Shown piece after piece: positions 19,965 to 29,392 of a stretch of DNA of 64,000 bases. This stretch comes from Bacillus stratosphericus (GTDB lineage Bacteria; Bacillota; Bacilli; Bacillales; Bacillaceae): positions 1-64,000 of the forward strand of contig NZ_JAIVLB010000019.1 of NCBI RefSeq assembly GCF_020524495.1. The letters run 5' to 3'. A model generated the notes under the pieces. The model was given only the letters and a program-made list of their open reading frames with translations, was not told the DNA's origin and made no database searches. Each line of letters opens with the position of its first letter. Position 1 is the stretch's first letter. A program made the translations under genes and the position numbers.

Positions 19965-20795
19965 TTATCTTGCAGCAAGAAATGTCTCGGCTTGCGCCTG
20001 TTGCACAATGCAGCGTCCTCGACCGTGCGGAATACATAATGGTGTTCCGAATAAAGGATCTGTTGTCACCTGACAATTCATATCAAAGACATTTTTCACG
20101 AGATCACAGTTAATGACGGTTTCCGGTCTTCCTTCTGCATAAATCGTCTTGTCTTTAATCGCTACAAGATGATGAGCATATCTGCATGCGAGATTGAGAT
20201 CATGAAGAACCATCACAATCGTGCGCTGCTCTTTTTCATTTAAATCAAAAAGAAGGTCAAGAATTTCAATTTGATGCGTCATGTCTAAATACGTCGTCGG
20301 CTCATCTAACAGGATAATATCCGTCTCCTGCGCTAACGTCATCGCAATCCAGGCGCGCTGCCTTTGTCCACCTGATAATGAATCAACCGTTCGATCAGCG
20401 AGTTCTTCCATCTTTGTTGACTTTAGTGCGCGATTCACTGCTTCTTCGTCTTGCTTCGACCACTGTTTCAGCCAATTTTGATAAGGATATCGACCTTGCT
20501 TTACGAGCTGATGCACCGTTAATCCTTCTGGCGCTTCTGGTCCTTGTGGGAGAATCGCGAGCTGTTTTGCTACTTCCTTTGTTGGTAATTTTGCAATAGA
20601 ATGACCTTCAAGCAGGACAGAACCACCCATTGGGTTCATGAGACGGGCCAAAGAGCGAAGTAGCGTGGATTTACCGCATCCATTGCTGCCAATAAATACT
20701 GAGATTTCACCCTTAGGGATTGATACATTTAGTTCATCTATAATTATTGTTTCTCCGTAGCCTAAGCTTAAACCTTCAGTAGAAATGGCACTCAT
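19965..20795 (-). CDS. yusV: Iron-siderophore ABC transporter ATPase YusV
   Basis: 276 residues, FepC/FhuC-type ATPase: Walker A GSNGCGKSTLLR, signature LSGGQRQRAW, Walker B IILLDEPTTYLDM. In B. subtilis, YusV energises the FeuABC and YfiYZ siderophore importers encoded elsewhere; here too no permease or binding protein is adjacent. ATG at 20795 is used because AGGAG lies 12 bases upstream; a TTG three codons earlier is too close to it. A Fur box at 20905 precedes it. Confidence 0.93.
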   Translation of the reverse strand: MSAISTEGLSLGYGETIIIDELNVSIPKGEISVFIGSNGCGKSTLLRSLARLMNPMGGSVLLEGHSIAKLPTKEVAKQLAILPQGPEAPEGLTVHQLVKQGRYPYQNWLKQWSKQDEEAVNRALKSTKMEELADRTVDSLSGGQRQRAWIAMTLAQETDIILLDEPTTYLDMTHQIEILDLLFDLNEKEQRTIVMVLHDLNLACRYAHHLVAIKDKTIYAEGRPETVINCDLVKNVFDMNCQVTTDPLFGTPLCIPHGRGRCIVQQAQAETFLAAR

Positions 20796-20904
20796 TCCGC
20801 TCAAACGCTCCTTTTCTCATTCTTATTTTTTATCATGAATATTGCTTATGTATAGACGTCAAAGATCACTTATCTCAATTCAGTGTATCAGATTTAAGTG
20901 AACT

Positions 20905-20919
20905 TGAAAATCATTTTCA
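20905..20919. promoter_or_regulatory. Fur box upstream of yusV
   Basis: TGAAAATCATTTTCA is a perfect 7-1-7 dyad matching the Bacillus Fur consensus TGATAATNATTATCA at 12 of 14 fixed positions. It sits about 110 bases before yusV, implying iron repression. Confidence 0.8.
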
Positions 20920-20941
20920 ATTGAAAAATGAGAAAACTCGT

Positions 20942-21385
20942 TTACTTCTTCTTCTCGAATGTACGTATTGTCCCATCTTCGAGCTTCATATCGACCTGAA
21001 TCCGCTGATAATCATCATCCAAATTAAAAGCAGCTAATAATTCGTTTACATACGTTCCACTAAGCTTCGCACTAGGAATAGACATATCATTCAGCTTCAT
21101 CTTCATCTCCCGCAATGCTTCTTCTCCTTCATACCTGAAACCATTCATGTGATCTCGAATGAATGCTTCTTCTTTTCCGCTCGCCTGACTGTAGGTGGCT
21201 TCGTATAATTCATTTTTCTGTCCATATTGAACATGCAGGTGCAGATGCTGGATAGGCAGCTCCTTCATTTGAACAGCTGACAGACTCTCTGCTTCGCCAG
21301 TATGTTGTAACGGTTCGATTGATTGACAGCCAGACAGCATAAAGAGCAGCACCCCTAGCAGTCCCGCCTTCTTCCAACACATCAT
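20942..21385 (-). CDS. yusW: Lipoprotein YusW
   Basis: 147 residues. Signal peptide with lipobox LFMLSGCQS, so anchored outside the membrane. The body alternates charged and hydrophobic residues (LHVQYGQKNELYEATYSQ, FIRDHMNGFRYEGEEALREMK) in a PepSY-like pattern. Function unknown. The gene lies just upstream of yusV, so iron or envelope roles are possible. Two adjacent ATGs follow AGGAGGAAACAC; either could start. Confidence 0.88.
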   Translation of the reverse strand: MMCWKKAGLLGVLLFMLSGCQSIEPLQHTGEAESLSAVQMKELPIQHLHLHVQYGQKNELYEATYSQASGKEEAFIRDHMNGFRYEGEEALREMKMKLNDMSIPSAKLSGTYVNELLAAFNLDDDYQRIQVDMKLEDGTIRTFEKKK

Positions 21386-21497
21386 GTGTTTCCTCCTATA
21401 ATTATATCATCGTTTTTTATTCTTCACCAAGCTTCTTTTCGTTATTCATCTAAACAGTGTGTTATGGTAAATGAAAACAAAAAGGATGGAGAAACGA

Positions 21498-22343
21498 ATG
21501 ATGAAAAAAACAGCCATTGTGACTGGTGCCAATAGCGGCTTTGGAAAACTCATCACGATGCGCCTCGCCGAGCAAGGCTATAAAGTGATTGCATGTGTCA
21601 GGCAGGAAGCCAACGCCAAAAAGCTCGCAAAGGAGATAGAGCAAGCCTCCTTATCTAAAAATATACATATCGAATCGTTAGATGTGACGGCCACACAGTC
21701 GATAGAAGCATTAAAGAAAAAGCTGGACGCCTACGCACCGATCACCTTACTTGTGAACAATGCGGGGACAGCCTATGCTGGTTTTGCTGAAGAGGTTTCC
21801 GTGGACATGTACCGGCAGCAGTTCGAAGTGAACGTCTTTGGTGTGATGGAATTGACACAAACGGTTCTTCCGTTTATGACAAGTGGTTCAAAAATATTGA
21901 ATATGAGCAGCATCAGCGGGTTAATGGGGATGCCAGCACTTTCTCCATATGTATCGTCTAAGTTTGCTTTGGAGGGCTATACAGAGAGTTTGCGGATTGA
22001 ACTGGCTCCGTTTGGTATACAGACTGCCTTGATTGAGCCTGGCTCTTTCCAAACAAATATATGGAACACCTCCATAAACGAGCAAATGACTCAGCCAGCG
22101 GAAGGATCTAGATACACAAGCATTTACCAAAAGATGATGGCCTATACAGATGCTCAAAAATCAAATTTTGGAGATCCCCGTGAGGTCGCTGAGCTTGTTG
22201 TCACACTTGCAGAGAAAAAACAGTTGAAACAACTCAGATTTCTTGTTGGAAAAGGCGTACGTCTTTCATTCACAGCAAAGCGGCTCTTGCCTTGGAACTT
22301 GTGGGAAAAAATCATTTTACGTACGCTCTTATCAAAAAAATGA
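21498..22343 (+). CDS. yusZ: Short-chain dehydrogenase/reductase YusZ
   Basis: 281 residues. Classical SDR: cofactor motif TGANSGFGK at the N-terminus, NNAG at about residue 85, catalytic Ser in NMSSISG and YxxxK in SPYVSSKFALEGY. Likely NADP-dependent; substrate unknown. GGAG six bases before the first of two ATGs decides the start; an ATG nine codons upstream has none. A strong terminator follows, shared with htrB. Confidence 0.93.
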   Translation: MMKKTAIVTGANSGFGKLITMRLAEQGYKVIACVRQEANAKKLAKEIEQASLSKNIHIESLDVTATQSIEALKKKLDAYAPITLLVNNAGTAYAGFAEEVSVDMYRQQFEVNVFGVMELTQTVLPFMTSGSKILNMSSISGLMGMPALSPYVSSKFALEGYTESLRIELAPFGIQTALIEPGSFQTNIWNTSINEQMTQPAEGSRYTSIYQKMMAYTDAQKSNFGDPREVAELVVTLAEKKQLKQLRFLVGKGVRLSFTAKRLLPWNLWEKIILRTLLSKK

Positions 22344-22348
22344 GCACA

Positions 22349-22380
22349 AAAAACAGGTGGACCTCTCATCCACCTGTTTT
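22349..22380. terminator. Shared terminator between yusZ and htrB
   Basis: AAAACAGGTGGA / TCCACCTGTTTT perfect stem between two convergent genes. Confidence 0.9.
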
Positions 22381-22383
22381 CAT

Positions 22384-23751
22384 TTATTCGTTATCAGATT
22401 GTCCAAGGGTAATATCTAGATTCTTGTTCTTCCCTTCACGGATGACGGTCATAGTGGTTTTATCGCCGATTTTTGTTTCTTTGTAAAGAATTTCTTTCAG
22501 CTGTGAGCTGTTCGCAACATCTTTCCCTTTGAACTTGATGATAATATCTCCAGACTTCAAACCTGCCTTTTGTGCAGGTGATCCTTTTGACACATCTTTT
22601 ACGTAGATGCCTTTGCCGATTTGTTTATCAAATAATCCGAGCGTATTTTTCTGATACGTTTCAGGCACTTGTTCAAGGTCAATCATTTGTACACCAAGGT
22701 AAGGACGTTCCACTTTCCCGTTTTTCAATAGCTCATCTACAATCGGTTTCACATCGTTACTTGGGATCGCGAATCCAAGTGACTCCACACCGCTTTCGCT
22801 AATTTTCAAGCTATTGATGCCAATGACTTGACCGTCCGTATTGATCAGTGGACCTCCACTGTTTCCTGGGTTAATGGCTGCATCCGTTTGAAGCACATTC
22901 ATCTCAACAGTACCAGATGATGTATTGGTTTCAACTGAACGATCGAGACCACTAATAATTCCTTCTGTCACAGTACCAGAGAACTGCGCACCGAGCGGGT
23001 TCCCGATAGCGATGACTTTGTCTCCAGCACGAAGCTTAGACGAATCACCAAAGCTTGCCACTTTATCAATGCCGTCAGCGTTGATTTCGACAACAGCTAA
23101 ATCTGTCATCACGTCACTGCCGACAAGCTTCGCATCTTTTGTTTTTCCGTCATAAAGCGTGACCTTTAATTTATTGGCACCCTCGACCACGTGGTTATTT
23201 GTAATAATGTACGCCTTTTTGCCATCCTTTTTAAAGATAACACCGGAACCAGCTCCAGCTTCAGCTTCTGTTGAATCCCCGCTTAGACCGAACGAGTTTT
23301 GTGTAGATTGATAGTTTGAAACCCCTACAATGGTCGGCTCTAAATCTTCTACCATATCAGCTACATTCGTCGCTTTGGTAATTTGTTTTGTTGAGAAATT
23401 ATCAGAGGCAGCCGGTTCACTTGACGCTGTTTGGTGAGTGTTTGCAGCTGTGTCCTGTGACTTCGGTAAAAGCGGCGTAATGCCAAGCACAAGACCTCCG
23501 CCAATAATCCCTCCAAGAATCGGGCTCAGCCATGCAGCCTTCCGTTTTTTTTCCTTTTTAAAAGCACGGTCATCCATCATTTGAGGAGATCGATTTGTCA
23601 CACTCTCCTGAGATGCAGATGCTTCGTCTTCATGATGGTGAAAAACGAGTTCTTCCTTTTTTTGTGGTTGGTCTATTTGTTCCTCATTCTCTTGCTGTGT
23701 TTTTTCTTGATGAATCATATTTTTCTCTTCATCTTCTCTTCGGAAATCCAT
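22384..23751 (-). CDS. htrB: Membrane-anchored HtrA-type serine protease HtrB
   Basis: 455 residues. An N-terminal acidic/Gln-rich cytosolic tail (~70) is followed by one membrane segment (AWLSPILGGIIGGGLVLGI). Then comes an extracytoplasmic trypsin-like domain with His in ITNNHVVEGA, Asp in DLAVVEI and Ser in NPGNSGGPL, and a C-terminal PDZ domain. It degrades or refolds misfolded secreted proteins. It is divergent from cssRS, whose products induce htrA and htrB in B. subtilis. ATG with AGGAGTGCAAGCG upstream chosen; an ATG three codons earlier lacks a site. Confidence 0.96.
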   Translation of the reverse strand: MDFRREDEEKNMIHQEKTQQENEEQIDQPQKKEELVFHHHEDEASASQESVTNRSPQMMDDRAFKKEKKRKAAWLSPILGGIIGGGLVLGITPLLPKSQDTAANTHQTASSEPAASDNFSTKQITKATNVADMVEDLEPTIVGVSNYQSTQNSFGLSGDSTEAEAGAGSGVIFKKDGKKAYIITNNHVVEGANKLKVTLYDGKTKDAKLVGSDVMTDLAVVEINADGIDKVASFGDSSKLRAGDKVIAIGNPLGAQFSGTVTEGIISGLDRSVETNTSSGTVEMNVLQTDAAINPGNSGGPLINTDGQVIGINSLKISESGVESLGFAIPSNDVKPIVDELLKNGKVERPYLGVQMIDLEQVPETYQKNTLGLFDKQIGKGIYVKDVSKGSPAQKAGLKSGDIIIKFKGKDVANSSQLKEILYKETKIGDKTTMTVIREGKNKNLDITLGQSDNE

Positions 23752-23977
23752 CGCTTGCACTCCTTTGCATCATTTCATGAAATGCTTCATTCTTATGTGT
23801 TGATAGGACTTATGTCCTCTTAATGGAAAGATCATTGATAATTGTATAGACAATAAGTCAAATTATATAATACTTATTCATAGAAAAAAAGCACTTATTA
23901 AATAACTTTTTGTCTATGCCCTTTTTTCCCCTTGAGGTTATCATAATCAAACATTATGGGATAATGATGAGAAGAAT

Positions 23978-24038
23978 ATGTGAAATTGTGAAAAAAGAAT
24001 GTGATTGTTGACACGCCGCCTTTGTATCCCGTTATAAT
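23978..24038 (+). promoter_or_regulatory. cssRS promoter with CssR-like repeats
   Basis: TTGACA (24008) and TATAAT (24033) with a long 19-base spacer. Just upstream lie direct repeats TGTGAAATTGTGAAAA (about 23980), the sort of repeated half-sites expected for CssR, which autoregulates. The repeat assignment is inference. Confidence 0.5.
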
Positions 24039-24062
24039 GGCGTTGAGAGGATGTGGAAGACT

Positions 24063-24737
24063 TTGTCGTACACCATTTATTTAGTTGAAGATGAACAAAA
24101 CTTAAATGAACTTTTAACCAAATATTTAGAGAGTGAAAATTGGAATGTCTCCTCTTTTTTAACAGGAGAAGCGGCACGTGAGGCAATGAACAAGCCGCCG
24201 CATCTATGGATTTTAGATATTATGCTGCCTGATACAGACGGCTACACACTCATTAAAGAAATCAAAGCTGCATCACCTGACGTACCGGTCATTTTCATTT
24301 CAGCACGTGATGCAGATATCGATCGTGTCCTCGGCTTAGAACTGGGAAGCAGCGATTATATTGCGAAACCATTTCTTCCGCGTGAGCTGATCATTCGCGT
24401 GCAAAAGCTGCTGGAGCTTGTGTATAAAAACAGTGATACCCCTCAGCAAAGTGTCACACACGTTTCCTCTTATATCATTCATGAGGACGTAAGAGAGGTT
24501 TACGAAGGGGATCAGCTGATTAACTTAACTTCTAAGGAATTTGACTTGTTGCTTTTATTTACACATCATCAAGGACATGCCTTTTCTCGTGAAGATATTC
24601 TCATCAAAATTTGGGGACACGATTACTTCGGGACAGATCGTGTTGTCGATGATCTTGTCAGACGGCTACGCAAAAAAATGCCTGACTTAAAAGTCGAGAC
24701 CATTTATGGATTTGGCTATAGGATGCTAAAAGGATGA
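24063..24737 (+). CDS. cssR: Secretion-stress response regulator CssR
   Basis: 224 residues. OmpR-type: receiver domain with phospho-acceptor Asp52 (WILDIMLPD), the conserved Lys in YIAKPFLPREL, and a C-terminal winged helix (LTSKEFDLLLLF, DRVVDDLVRRLRKKM, IYGFGYRM). I start at TTG because MSYTIYLVEDE is the family N-terminus; an ATG four codons upstream is too close to the GAGAGG site. It overlaps cssS by 4 bp. Confidence 0.95.
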   Translation: MSYTIYLVEDEQNLNELLTKYLESENWNVSSFLTGEAAREAMNKPPHLWILDIMLPDTDGYTLIKEIKAASPDVPVIFISARDADIDRVLGLELGSSDYIAKPFLPRELIIRVQKLLELVYKNSDTPQQSVTHVSSYIIHEDVREVYEGDQLINLTSKEFDLLLLFTHHQGHAFSREDILIKIWGHDYFGTDRVVDDLVRRLRKKMPDLKVETIYGFGYRMLKG

Positions 24738-26065
24738 AGAATAAACCGCTCGCCTTTCAAATTTGGATCGTCATCTCTGGCATTTTGCTGACGATTTCGA
24801 TTGTCCTGATCATTTTATTTTCAAATACATTACGAAACTTCTTCACGAATGAAATATATAAAAACATCGAAAACGAGCAACAGGTGTTAACAGAATACCC
24901 TTTGAATCCAGATGGGTCGCCAAAGTCGACACCAGAAAATCGCACGGTTCAGCACCTTCTGATCCCGTCAGATGAATTAAATCAAATGGCCCAGTTTTTC
25001 CCGTATGCATTTATTGAGAAAGTGCAAACCTTTGTAAAAAAACAAAAAAGCGTAACGAAACGCTACTCAGAAGAAGTGAATGGGGAACATATCTTTTTTG
25101 TGATCAAAAAAATCTCATCAGGCAATACACAATATATTCTCTTGTCCTATGCACCGGACTCTTATCGAGATGACTTGTCCTTTACACTGTTTAAACAGCT
25201 GATTTTTATTTTAGGCACTGTTATTTTACTTAGCTGGCTTCCATCTATTTGGCTTGCCCGCTACTTATCCCGTCCGATCGTTACGTTTGAAAAGCATGTG
25301 AAGCGGATTGCACAAGAAGACTGGGATGATCCGGTTATCGTTGACCGGCAAGATGAAATCGGCAAGCTCGGTTCTACAATCGAAGAAATGAGACAAAAAC
25401 TCATTCAAAAGGATGAAACTGAGCGAACACTTTTGCAAAACATATCACATGATTTAAAGACACCTGTCATGGTCATCCGCGGCTATACGCAGTCCATTAA
25501 AGATGGTATTTTTCCTAAGGGAGATCTTGAACAAACGGTGGAAGTCATCGAAGGTGAGGCGGAAAAGCTTGAGAAGAAAATCAAAGATTTGCTGTACTTA
25601 ACAAAGCTTGATTATTTATCAAAACAACATCACGCGCATTCTTCCTTCCTCGTGAGTAATACAATGCTGGAAGTGGTTGACCGTATACGCTGGTCGAAAA
25701 ATGAATTGCAGTGGAACGTGGACTTAGATGATGAGGCTACACTTGAAGGCGATCCAGAACAATGGAGCAAATTATTTGAAAATGTACTAGAAAATCAACT
25801 TCGCTACGCAAAAAGTAAAATTGACATTCATATGAAGCAGGAAGAGGATCAAATCCGCATTGTCATTCGTAATGACGGCCCTCCAATTGAAGAACATATG
25901 CTATCCAACCTATACGAACCTTTTAGTAAGGGGAAAAAGGGCGAATTCGGTATTGGATTAAGCATTGTCAAACGAATTCTTTCAATGCATGGAGCTTCCA
26001 TATCTATTGAAAATGATGATCTAGGAGTACGTTATACAATTACTGTTCCAAAGAAGAGACTGTAG
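24734..26065 (+). CDS. cssS: Secretion-stress sensor kinase CssS
   Basis: 443 residues. Two membrane spans (about 9-31 and 156-178) frame an extracytoplasmic domain. These are followed by HAMP, the phospho-acceptor His in ISHDLKTPVMVIRGY, and a HATPase with FGIGLSIVKRIL. It senses misfolded exported protein and phosphorylates CssR. Translation is coupled by the 4-bp overlap. Confidence 0.95.
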   Translation: MKNKPLAFQIWIVISGILLTISIVLIILFSNTLRNFFTNEIYKNIENEQQVLTEYPLNPDGSPKSTPENRTVQHLLIPSDELNQMAQFFPYAFIEKVQTFVKKQKSVTKRYSEEVNGEHIFFVIKKISSGNTQYILLSYAPDSYRDDLSFTLFKQLIFILGTVILLSWLPSIWLARYLSRPIVTFEKHVKRIAQEDWDDPVIVDRQDEIGKLGSTIEEMRQKLIQKDETERTLLQNISHDLKTPVMVIRGYTQSIKDGIFPKGDLEQTVEVIEGEAEKLEKKIKDLLYLTKLDYLSKQHHAHSSFLVSNTMLEVVDRIRWSKNELQWNVDLDDEATLEGDPEQWSKLFENVLENQLRYAKSKIDIHMKQEEDQIRIVIRNDGPPIEEHMLSNLYEPFSKGKKGEFGIGLSIVKRILSMHGASISIENDDLGVRYTITVPKKRL

Positions 26066-26088
26066 GGTTTTTGACCGCAGTCTTTTTT
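26056..26088. terminator. Terminator after cssS
   Basis: GACTG...CAGTC hairpin, then TTTTTT on the plus strand, overlapping the stop of the minus-strand small gene. Confidence 0.6.
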
Positions 26089-26251
26089 AGATGAATGAAT
26101 ACCCATTGAAATCAGGGTATGTGGCCTTGATCTTCTTGCCAGCTTGGTACATCCATTTCTTTTCAACTGTTGTTTCTTTCGGCATTTTGACTTTTTCTAC
26201 TTGAATTCCCTTTGTTCGCAAGCGTCTAATCATATCATCGATTTCTCTCAT
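26087..26251 (-). CDS. Small basic hypothetical protein
   Basis: 54 residues (begins MREIDDMIRRLRTKGIQVEK), strongly basic, ending TYPDFNGYSFI. GGATGATG lies before the ATG. It is divergent from yuxN and shares the intergenic region holding two TGAC dyads, so may be co-regulated. No family recognised. Confidence 0.65.
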   Translation of the reverse strand: MREIDDMIRRLRTKGIQVEKVKMPKETTVEKKWMYQAGKKIKATYPDFNGYSFI

Positions 26252-26275
26252 GAAACATCATCCTTTCACATATTT

Positions 26276-26289
26276 TGACCAGTTGGTCA
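26276..26289. promoter_or_regulatory. TetR-type operator candidate 1
   Basis: TGACCAGTTGGTCA is a perfect 6-2-6 dyad in the divergent region between the small gene and yuxN. Such TGACC...GGTCA sites are common for TetR-family autorepressors. Confidence 0.55.
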
Positions 26290-26367
26290 CCTTACTTTAT
26301 AATATAAAGAATTACACTGTAAAAAACAAGTTACAATCTGATTAATTTTTGAAAACTTTCGTCGTTT

Positions 26368-26383
26368 ATGACCGATAAGTCAT
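26368..26383. promoter_or_regulatory. TetR-type operator candidate 2
   Basis: ATGACCGATAAGTCAT: ATGAC and GTCAT arms around six bases, extended by T/A. Shares the TGAC core with the dyad at 26276 and lies about 60 bases before the yuxN start. Confidence 0.45.
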
Positions 26384-26443
26384 ATCTCTTTGCGAACGTT
26401 TCCTAAGACATTTGTCTCTCGGTAAGAAAGGATGACATGCATA

Positions 26444-27322
26444 TTGAAAAAGAAAGAAAAAATGATCATTGAGGCCGGCATGAAATTATTTTCCAGTAAA
26501 GGCTACAATACAACGTCTGTTCAGGAAATTGCGGATGAATGTCATATGTCAAAGGGTGCTTTTTATCTTTACTTTAAATCAAAGGAAGCCCTGCTCATTT
26601 CGATCTTGCATAACTATTACGATAAGGTATTTACCCGGATTCACGAGGTTCAAACAGAAGGTGGCACACCAAAAGAAGCCTATCGCAAACAGCTCACTGT
26701 CTATTACGATAATATTTTGCAGCAAAAGGATTTTATTAAAATGCAACTGAGCGATCGAGCCCTTCCATTGAATGAAGAAACGCAGCAGCTCGCTAAACAA
26801 ATTAGGCTTGCAACGATCCAGCTGCACATTGATAACATTAAAAAGGTGTATGGTGACGCTGCTATTCCTTATATGGCGGATCTATGTTTAACCATCGAAG
26901 GCATGAGTCATGTTTATTTTGAGCTTGCGATTTTATATGATTTTCAGTTGGAAGCAGAAGAGCTTGCCACAACCATGATGCACCGCATTGATGATTTGAT
27001 GAGCGGTATGATGAAGCGAAACGATCTTCCGCTCATTTCTGTTGACCAAGCGAGCGACTGGTTTGGTTCCATTTATGAACAGTCCTTTGACCCGCTGACA
27101 GAATCTCTATTAAAAGAATTAAGAGGGCTGGCAGAAGAACACTATGAAGTGAAAAACGAGTCTGATTTATTTGAAGCACTTGGCATTTTAGAAAATGAAT
27201 TAAACAAGCAAAAACCAAGACAAGTCATTGTCAAAGGCATGCTTTACCAACTGAAATTATACGCGCCGCTTCAATCCATCTCTGAAGCACTCTTACGCAC
27301 ATCGAAAGAGGATCATTTATAA
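26444..27322 (+). CDS. yuxN: TetR-family regulator YuxN
   Basis: About 292 residues. N-terminal TetR helix-turn-helix: IIEAGMKLFSSKGYNTTSVQEIADECHMSKGAFYLYFKSKEALL is the classical pattern. The long C-terminal part is helical and ligand-binding, and is larger than in usual TetR proteins. Start uncertain: TTG at 26444 with AAAGG upstream is used; ATG at 26432 and 26461 are alternatives. Two dyads upstream suggest self-repression. Neighbours match B. subtilis (cssS, yuxN, fumC). Confidence 0.88.
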   Translation: MKKKEKMIIEAGMKLFSSKGYNTTSVQEIADECHMSKGAFYLYFKSKEALLISILHNYYDKVFTRIHEVQTEGGTPKEAYRKQLTVYYDNILQQKDFIKMQLSDRALPLNEETQQLAKQIRLATIQLHIDNIKKVYGDAAIPYMADLCLTIEGMSHVYFELAILYDFQLEAEELATTMMHRIDDLMSGMMKRNDLPLISVDQASDWFGSIYEQSFDPLTESLLKELRGLAEEHYEVKNESDLFEALGILENELNKQKPRQVIVKGMLYQLKLYAPLQSISEALLRTSKEDHL

Positions 27323-27450
27323 AACCCAGGGCAGTACCTGAGTGATCCTTGTGATAAATAATTAAAACCTTTTTCTGTCAGCGCAGGAAGTTTGTTGGCT
27401 TGAATTCTGTTTAGCAGGTCATCTACATATCTTTGAATCGCGATTTCCAT
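27313..27450 (-). CDS. Small hypothetical protein
   Basis: 45 residues (starts MEIAIQRYVDDLLNRIQ), amphipathic N-terminal helix, C-terminus GSLRYCPGFYK. It overlaps the tail of yuxN by 10 bp on the opposite strand. The ribosome site GGCGGACGCAGG is imperfect. Composition looks protein-like but no family is recognised. Confidence 0.45.
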   Translation of the reverse strand: MEIAIQRYVDDLLNRIQANKLPALTEKGFNYLSQGSLRYCPGFYK

Positions 27451-27597
27451 CCTGCGTCCGCCTTTGATCAAGATATAACAAAAAAGCCGTTTCCTTAGAG
27501 TCATGCGAGATTACTGAAAAACACGTATACGTAGCATCGAATAAATCTTGTCTTTCACATTCTCATGAGAGATTCACATCAACCATTTAGTTCAAAT

Positions 27598-27630
27598 AAG
27601 AAACCAGGGGGCATCTGCCCCTGGTTTCTT
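27598..27630. terminator. Terminator of fumC
   Basis: AAGAAACCAGGGG / CCCCTGGTTTCTT perfect stem abutting the fumC stop. Confidence 0.85.
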
Positions 27631-29023
27631 ATTTCGCTTTCGGTGTCACCATTTCTTCTGGTTTCACAAACTGTTCAAACTGCTCTTCTGTTAGCAGTTC
27701 TAATTGAAGTGCTGCTTCTTTTAACGTTAATCCTTCTTTGTGAGCAAGCTTAGCAATTTTCGCTGCATTTTCATATCCGATGTGCGGGTTAAGTGCCGTC
27801 ACAAGCATCAATGAATTTTTCAGGTTTTTCTCAATTGTTTCTAGGTTTGGTTCAATTCCGATGGCACACTTGTCATGGAATGAGTTCATGCCGTCAGCGA
27901 GTAACTCAACTGATTGCAGGAAGTTATAGATGATGACCGGCTTAAATACGTTAAGTTCAAAGTTTCCTTGGCTTGCAGCAAAACCGATCGTTGCATCATT
28001 CCCCATGATTTGCGCTGCAATCATTGTTAAAGCTTCACTTTGTGTTGGGTTGACTTTTCCAGGCATAATAGAGCTGCCCGGCTCATTTTCAGGAATCATC
28101 AATTCACCAATTCCGCAGCGAGGGCCACTTGCAAGCCATCTGACATCATTGGCAATTTTCATTAAATCAGCTGCAAGGGCTTTTAGGGCACCATGTGCAT
28201 ACGTAATTTCATCATGGCTTGTCAGTGCATGGAATTTGTTTGGTGAAGAATGAAAAGTTTGACTTGTTAACTTGCTGATCTCTTCAGCCACGTATTTGCC
28301 GAACTCAGGATGTGCGTTAATCCCTGTACCAACAGCGGTTCCGCCAATCGCAAGCTCTCTCATTTTTTCCGTAGATTCTAAAATCATTTCTTTTGAACGA
28401 TCCAGCATGTAAACCCAGCCGCTAATCTCTTGGCCAACTGTAAGCGGTGTTGCATCTTGCAGGTGCGTACGACCGATTTTAACGATCTCTTGATGCGCTT
28501 TTGCTTTCTCATCAAATGTGGCTCTTAACTGGTCAATAGCAGGTACTAATTTTTTGTACACAGCTAAAACAGCTGCCACGTGCATAGCCGTTGGGAATGT
28601 ATCGTTTGAGCTTTGACTTCGGTTTACGTCATCATTCGGATGAATGCTGAGTTCACTATTTTTATCTTTCAAGTAAGCAGTTGCTCTATTTGAAATGACT
28701 TCGTTTATGTTCATGTTACTTTGTGTTCCACTACCAGTTTGCCATACAACAAGCGGAAAATGCTCATCGTATTTTCCGCTGATAATATCATCACATACAA
28801 CTGCAATGGCTTCTGCCTTTTCACTTTCAAGGTTACCAAGACGTTCGTTGGCAATGGCTGTGCTACGCTTCAAAATTGCAAACGCATTCACAACTTCCTT
28901 TGGCATTTTCTCAGAACCGATTTTGAAGTTTTCTTTGCTTCGTTGTGTTTGTGCACCCCAGAACTTGTCCTTTGGCACCTTAATTTCGCCCATTGTATCT
29001 TTTTCGATTCTAAATTCCGTCAT
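27629..29023 (-). CDS. fumC: Class II fumarate hydratase
   Basis: 464 residues by codon count from the ATG, the family length. It interconverts fumarate and malate in the TCA cycle. The aspartase/fumarase signature [13 protein letters not shown] is present, with [10 protein letters not shown] and [11 protein letters not shown] active-site regions. GGAGGG six bases upstream fixes the ATG ([14 protein letters not shown]); an earlier in-frame start lacks a site. Known as citG in older B. subtilis literature. Confidence 0.97.
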   Translation of the reverse strand: MTEFRIEKDTMGEIKVPKDKFWGAQTQRSKENFKIGSEKMPKEVVNAFAILKRSTAIANERLGNLESEKAEAIAVVCDDIISGKYDEHFPLVVWQTGSGTQSNMNINEVISNRATAYLKDKNSELSIHPNDDVNRSQSSNDTFPTAMHVAAVLAVYKKLVPAIDQLRATFDEKAKAHQEIVKIGRTHLQDATPLTVGQEISGWVYMLDRSKEMILESTEKMRELAIGGTAVGTGINAHPEFGKYVAEEISKLTSQTFHSSPNKFHALTSHDEITYAHGALKALAADLMKIANDVRWLASGPRCGIGELMIPENEPGSSIMPGKVNPTQSEALTMIAAQIMGNDATIGFAASQGNFELNVFKPVIIYNFLQSVELLADGMNSFHDKCAIGIEPNLETIEKNLKNSLMLVTALNPHIGYENAAKIAKLAHKEGLTLKEAALQLELLTEEQFEQFVKPEEMVTPKAK

Positions 29024-29112
29024 TATGTATCCCTCCATAGCTTCTCATCACTCAACTCTATTCTATACAAAAAACGAAAATCCTTTAAGCGTTTTCAATT
29101 AAAATTTTATCT

Positions 29113-29280
29113 TTATTTTAATTTTAGTTCAATATAAACACGAACATCTTTCGAATATTTGTATTTTGGGTTCGTTTTTCCATAATCCTTTGACGTATAC
29201 CTCACCTCATAATGCTTGTCAAACGACTGTAGAATACGGTCAATCTTTTCTTTTGTTCCTGCTAAACGAATTTGTGCCAT
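29113..29280 (-). CDS. yvzF: Small protein YvzF (DUF3970)
   Basis: 55 residues: MAQIRLAGTKEKIDRILQSF, then HYEVRYTSKDYGKTNPKYKY and a strand VRVYIELKLK. This fits a small alpha/beta fold and, as I recall, the DUF3970/YvzF family next to gerA in Bacillus. GGAGGAAACAAG precedes the ATG. Divergent from gerAA; function unknown. Confidence 0.8.
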   Translation of the reverse strand: MAQIRLAGTKEKIDRILQSFDKHYEVRYTSKDYGKTNPKYKYSKDVRVYIELKLK

Positions 29281-29332
29281 CTTGTTTCCTCCACAACCCT
29301 ATTCTTTCTTTTACCACAAAATAATGTAACAG

Positions 29333-29363
29333 AGAATATTGTTTTTTCAAGTAGGTAATGCTA
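29333..29363 (+). promoter_or_regulatory. Possible sigma-G promoter of gerA
   Basis: AGAATA at 29333 and AATGCTA at 29357 with an 18-base spacer resemble the sigma-G pattern (TGAATA / CATACTA), as expected for forespore expression of a germinant receptor. Confidence 0.45.
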
Positions 29364-29392
29364 AGAAAAAAATGTTGAGGCGGGTGATCCTT

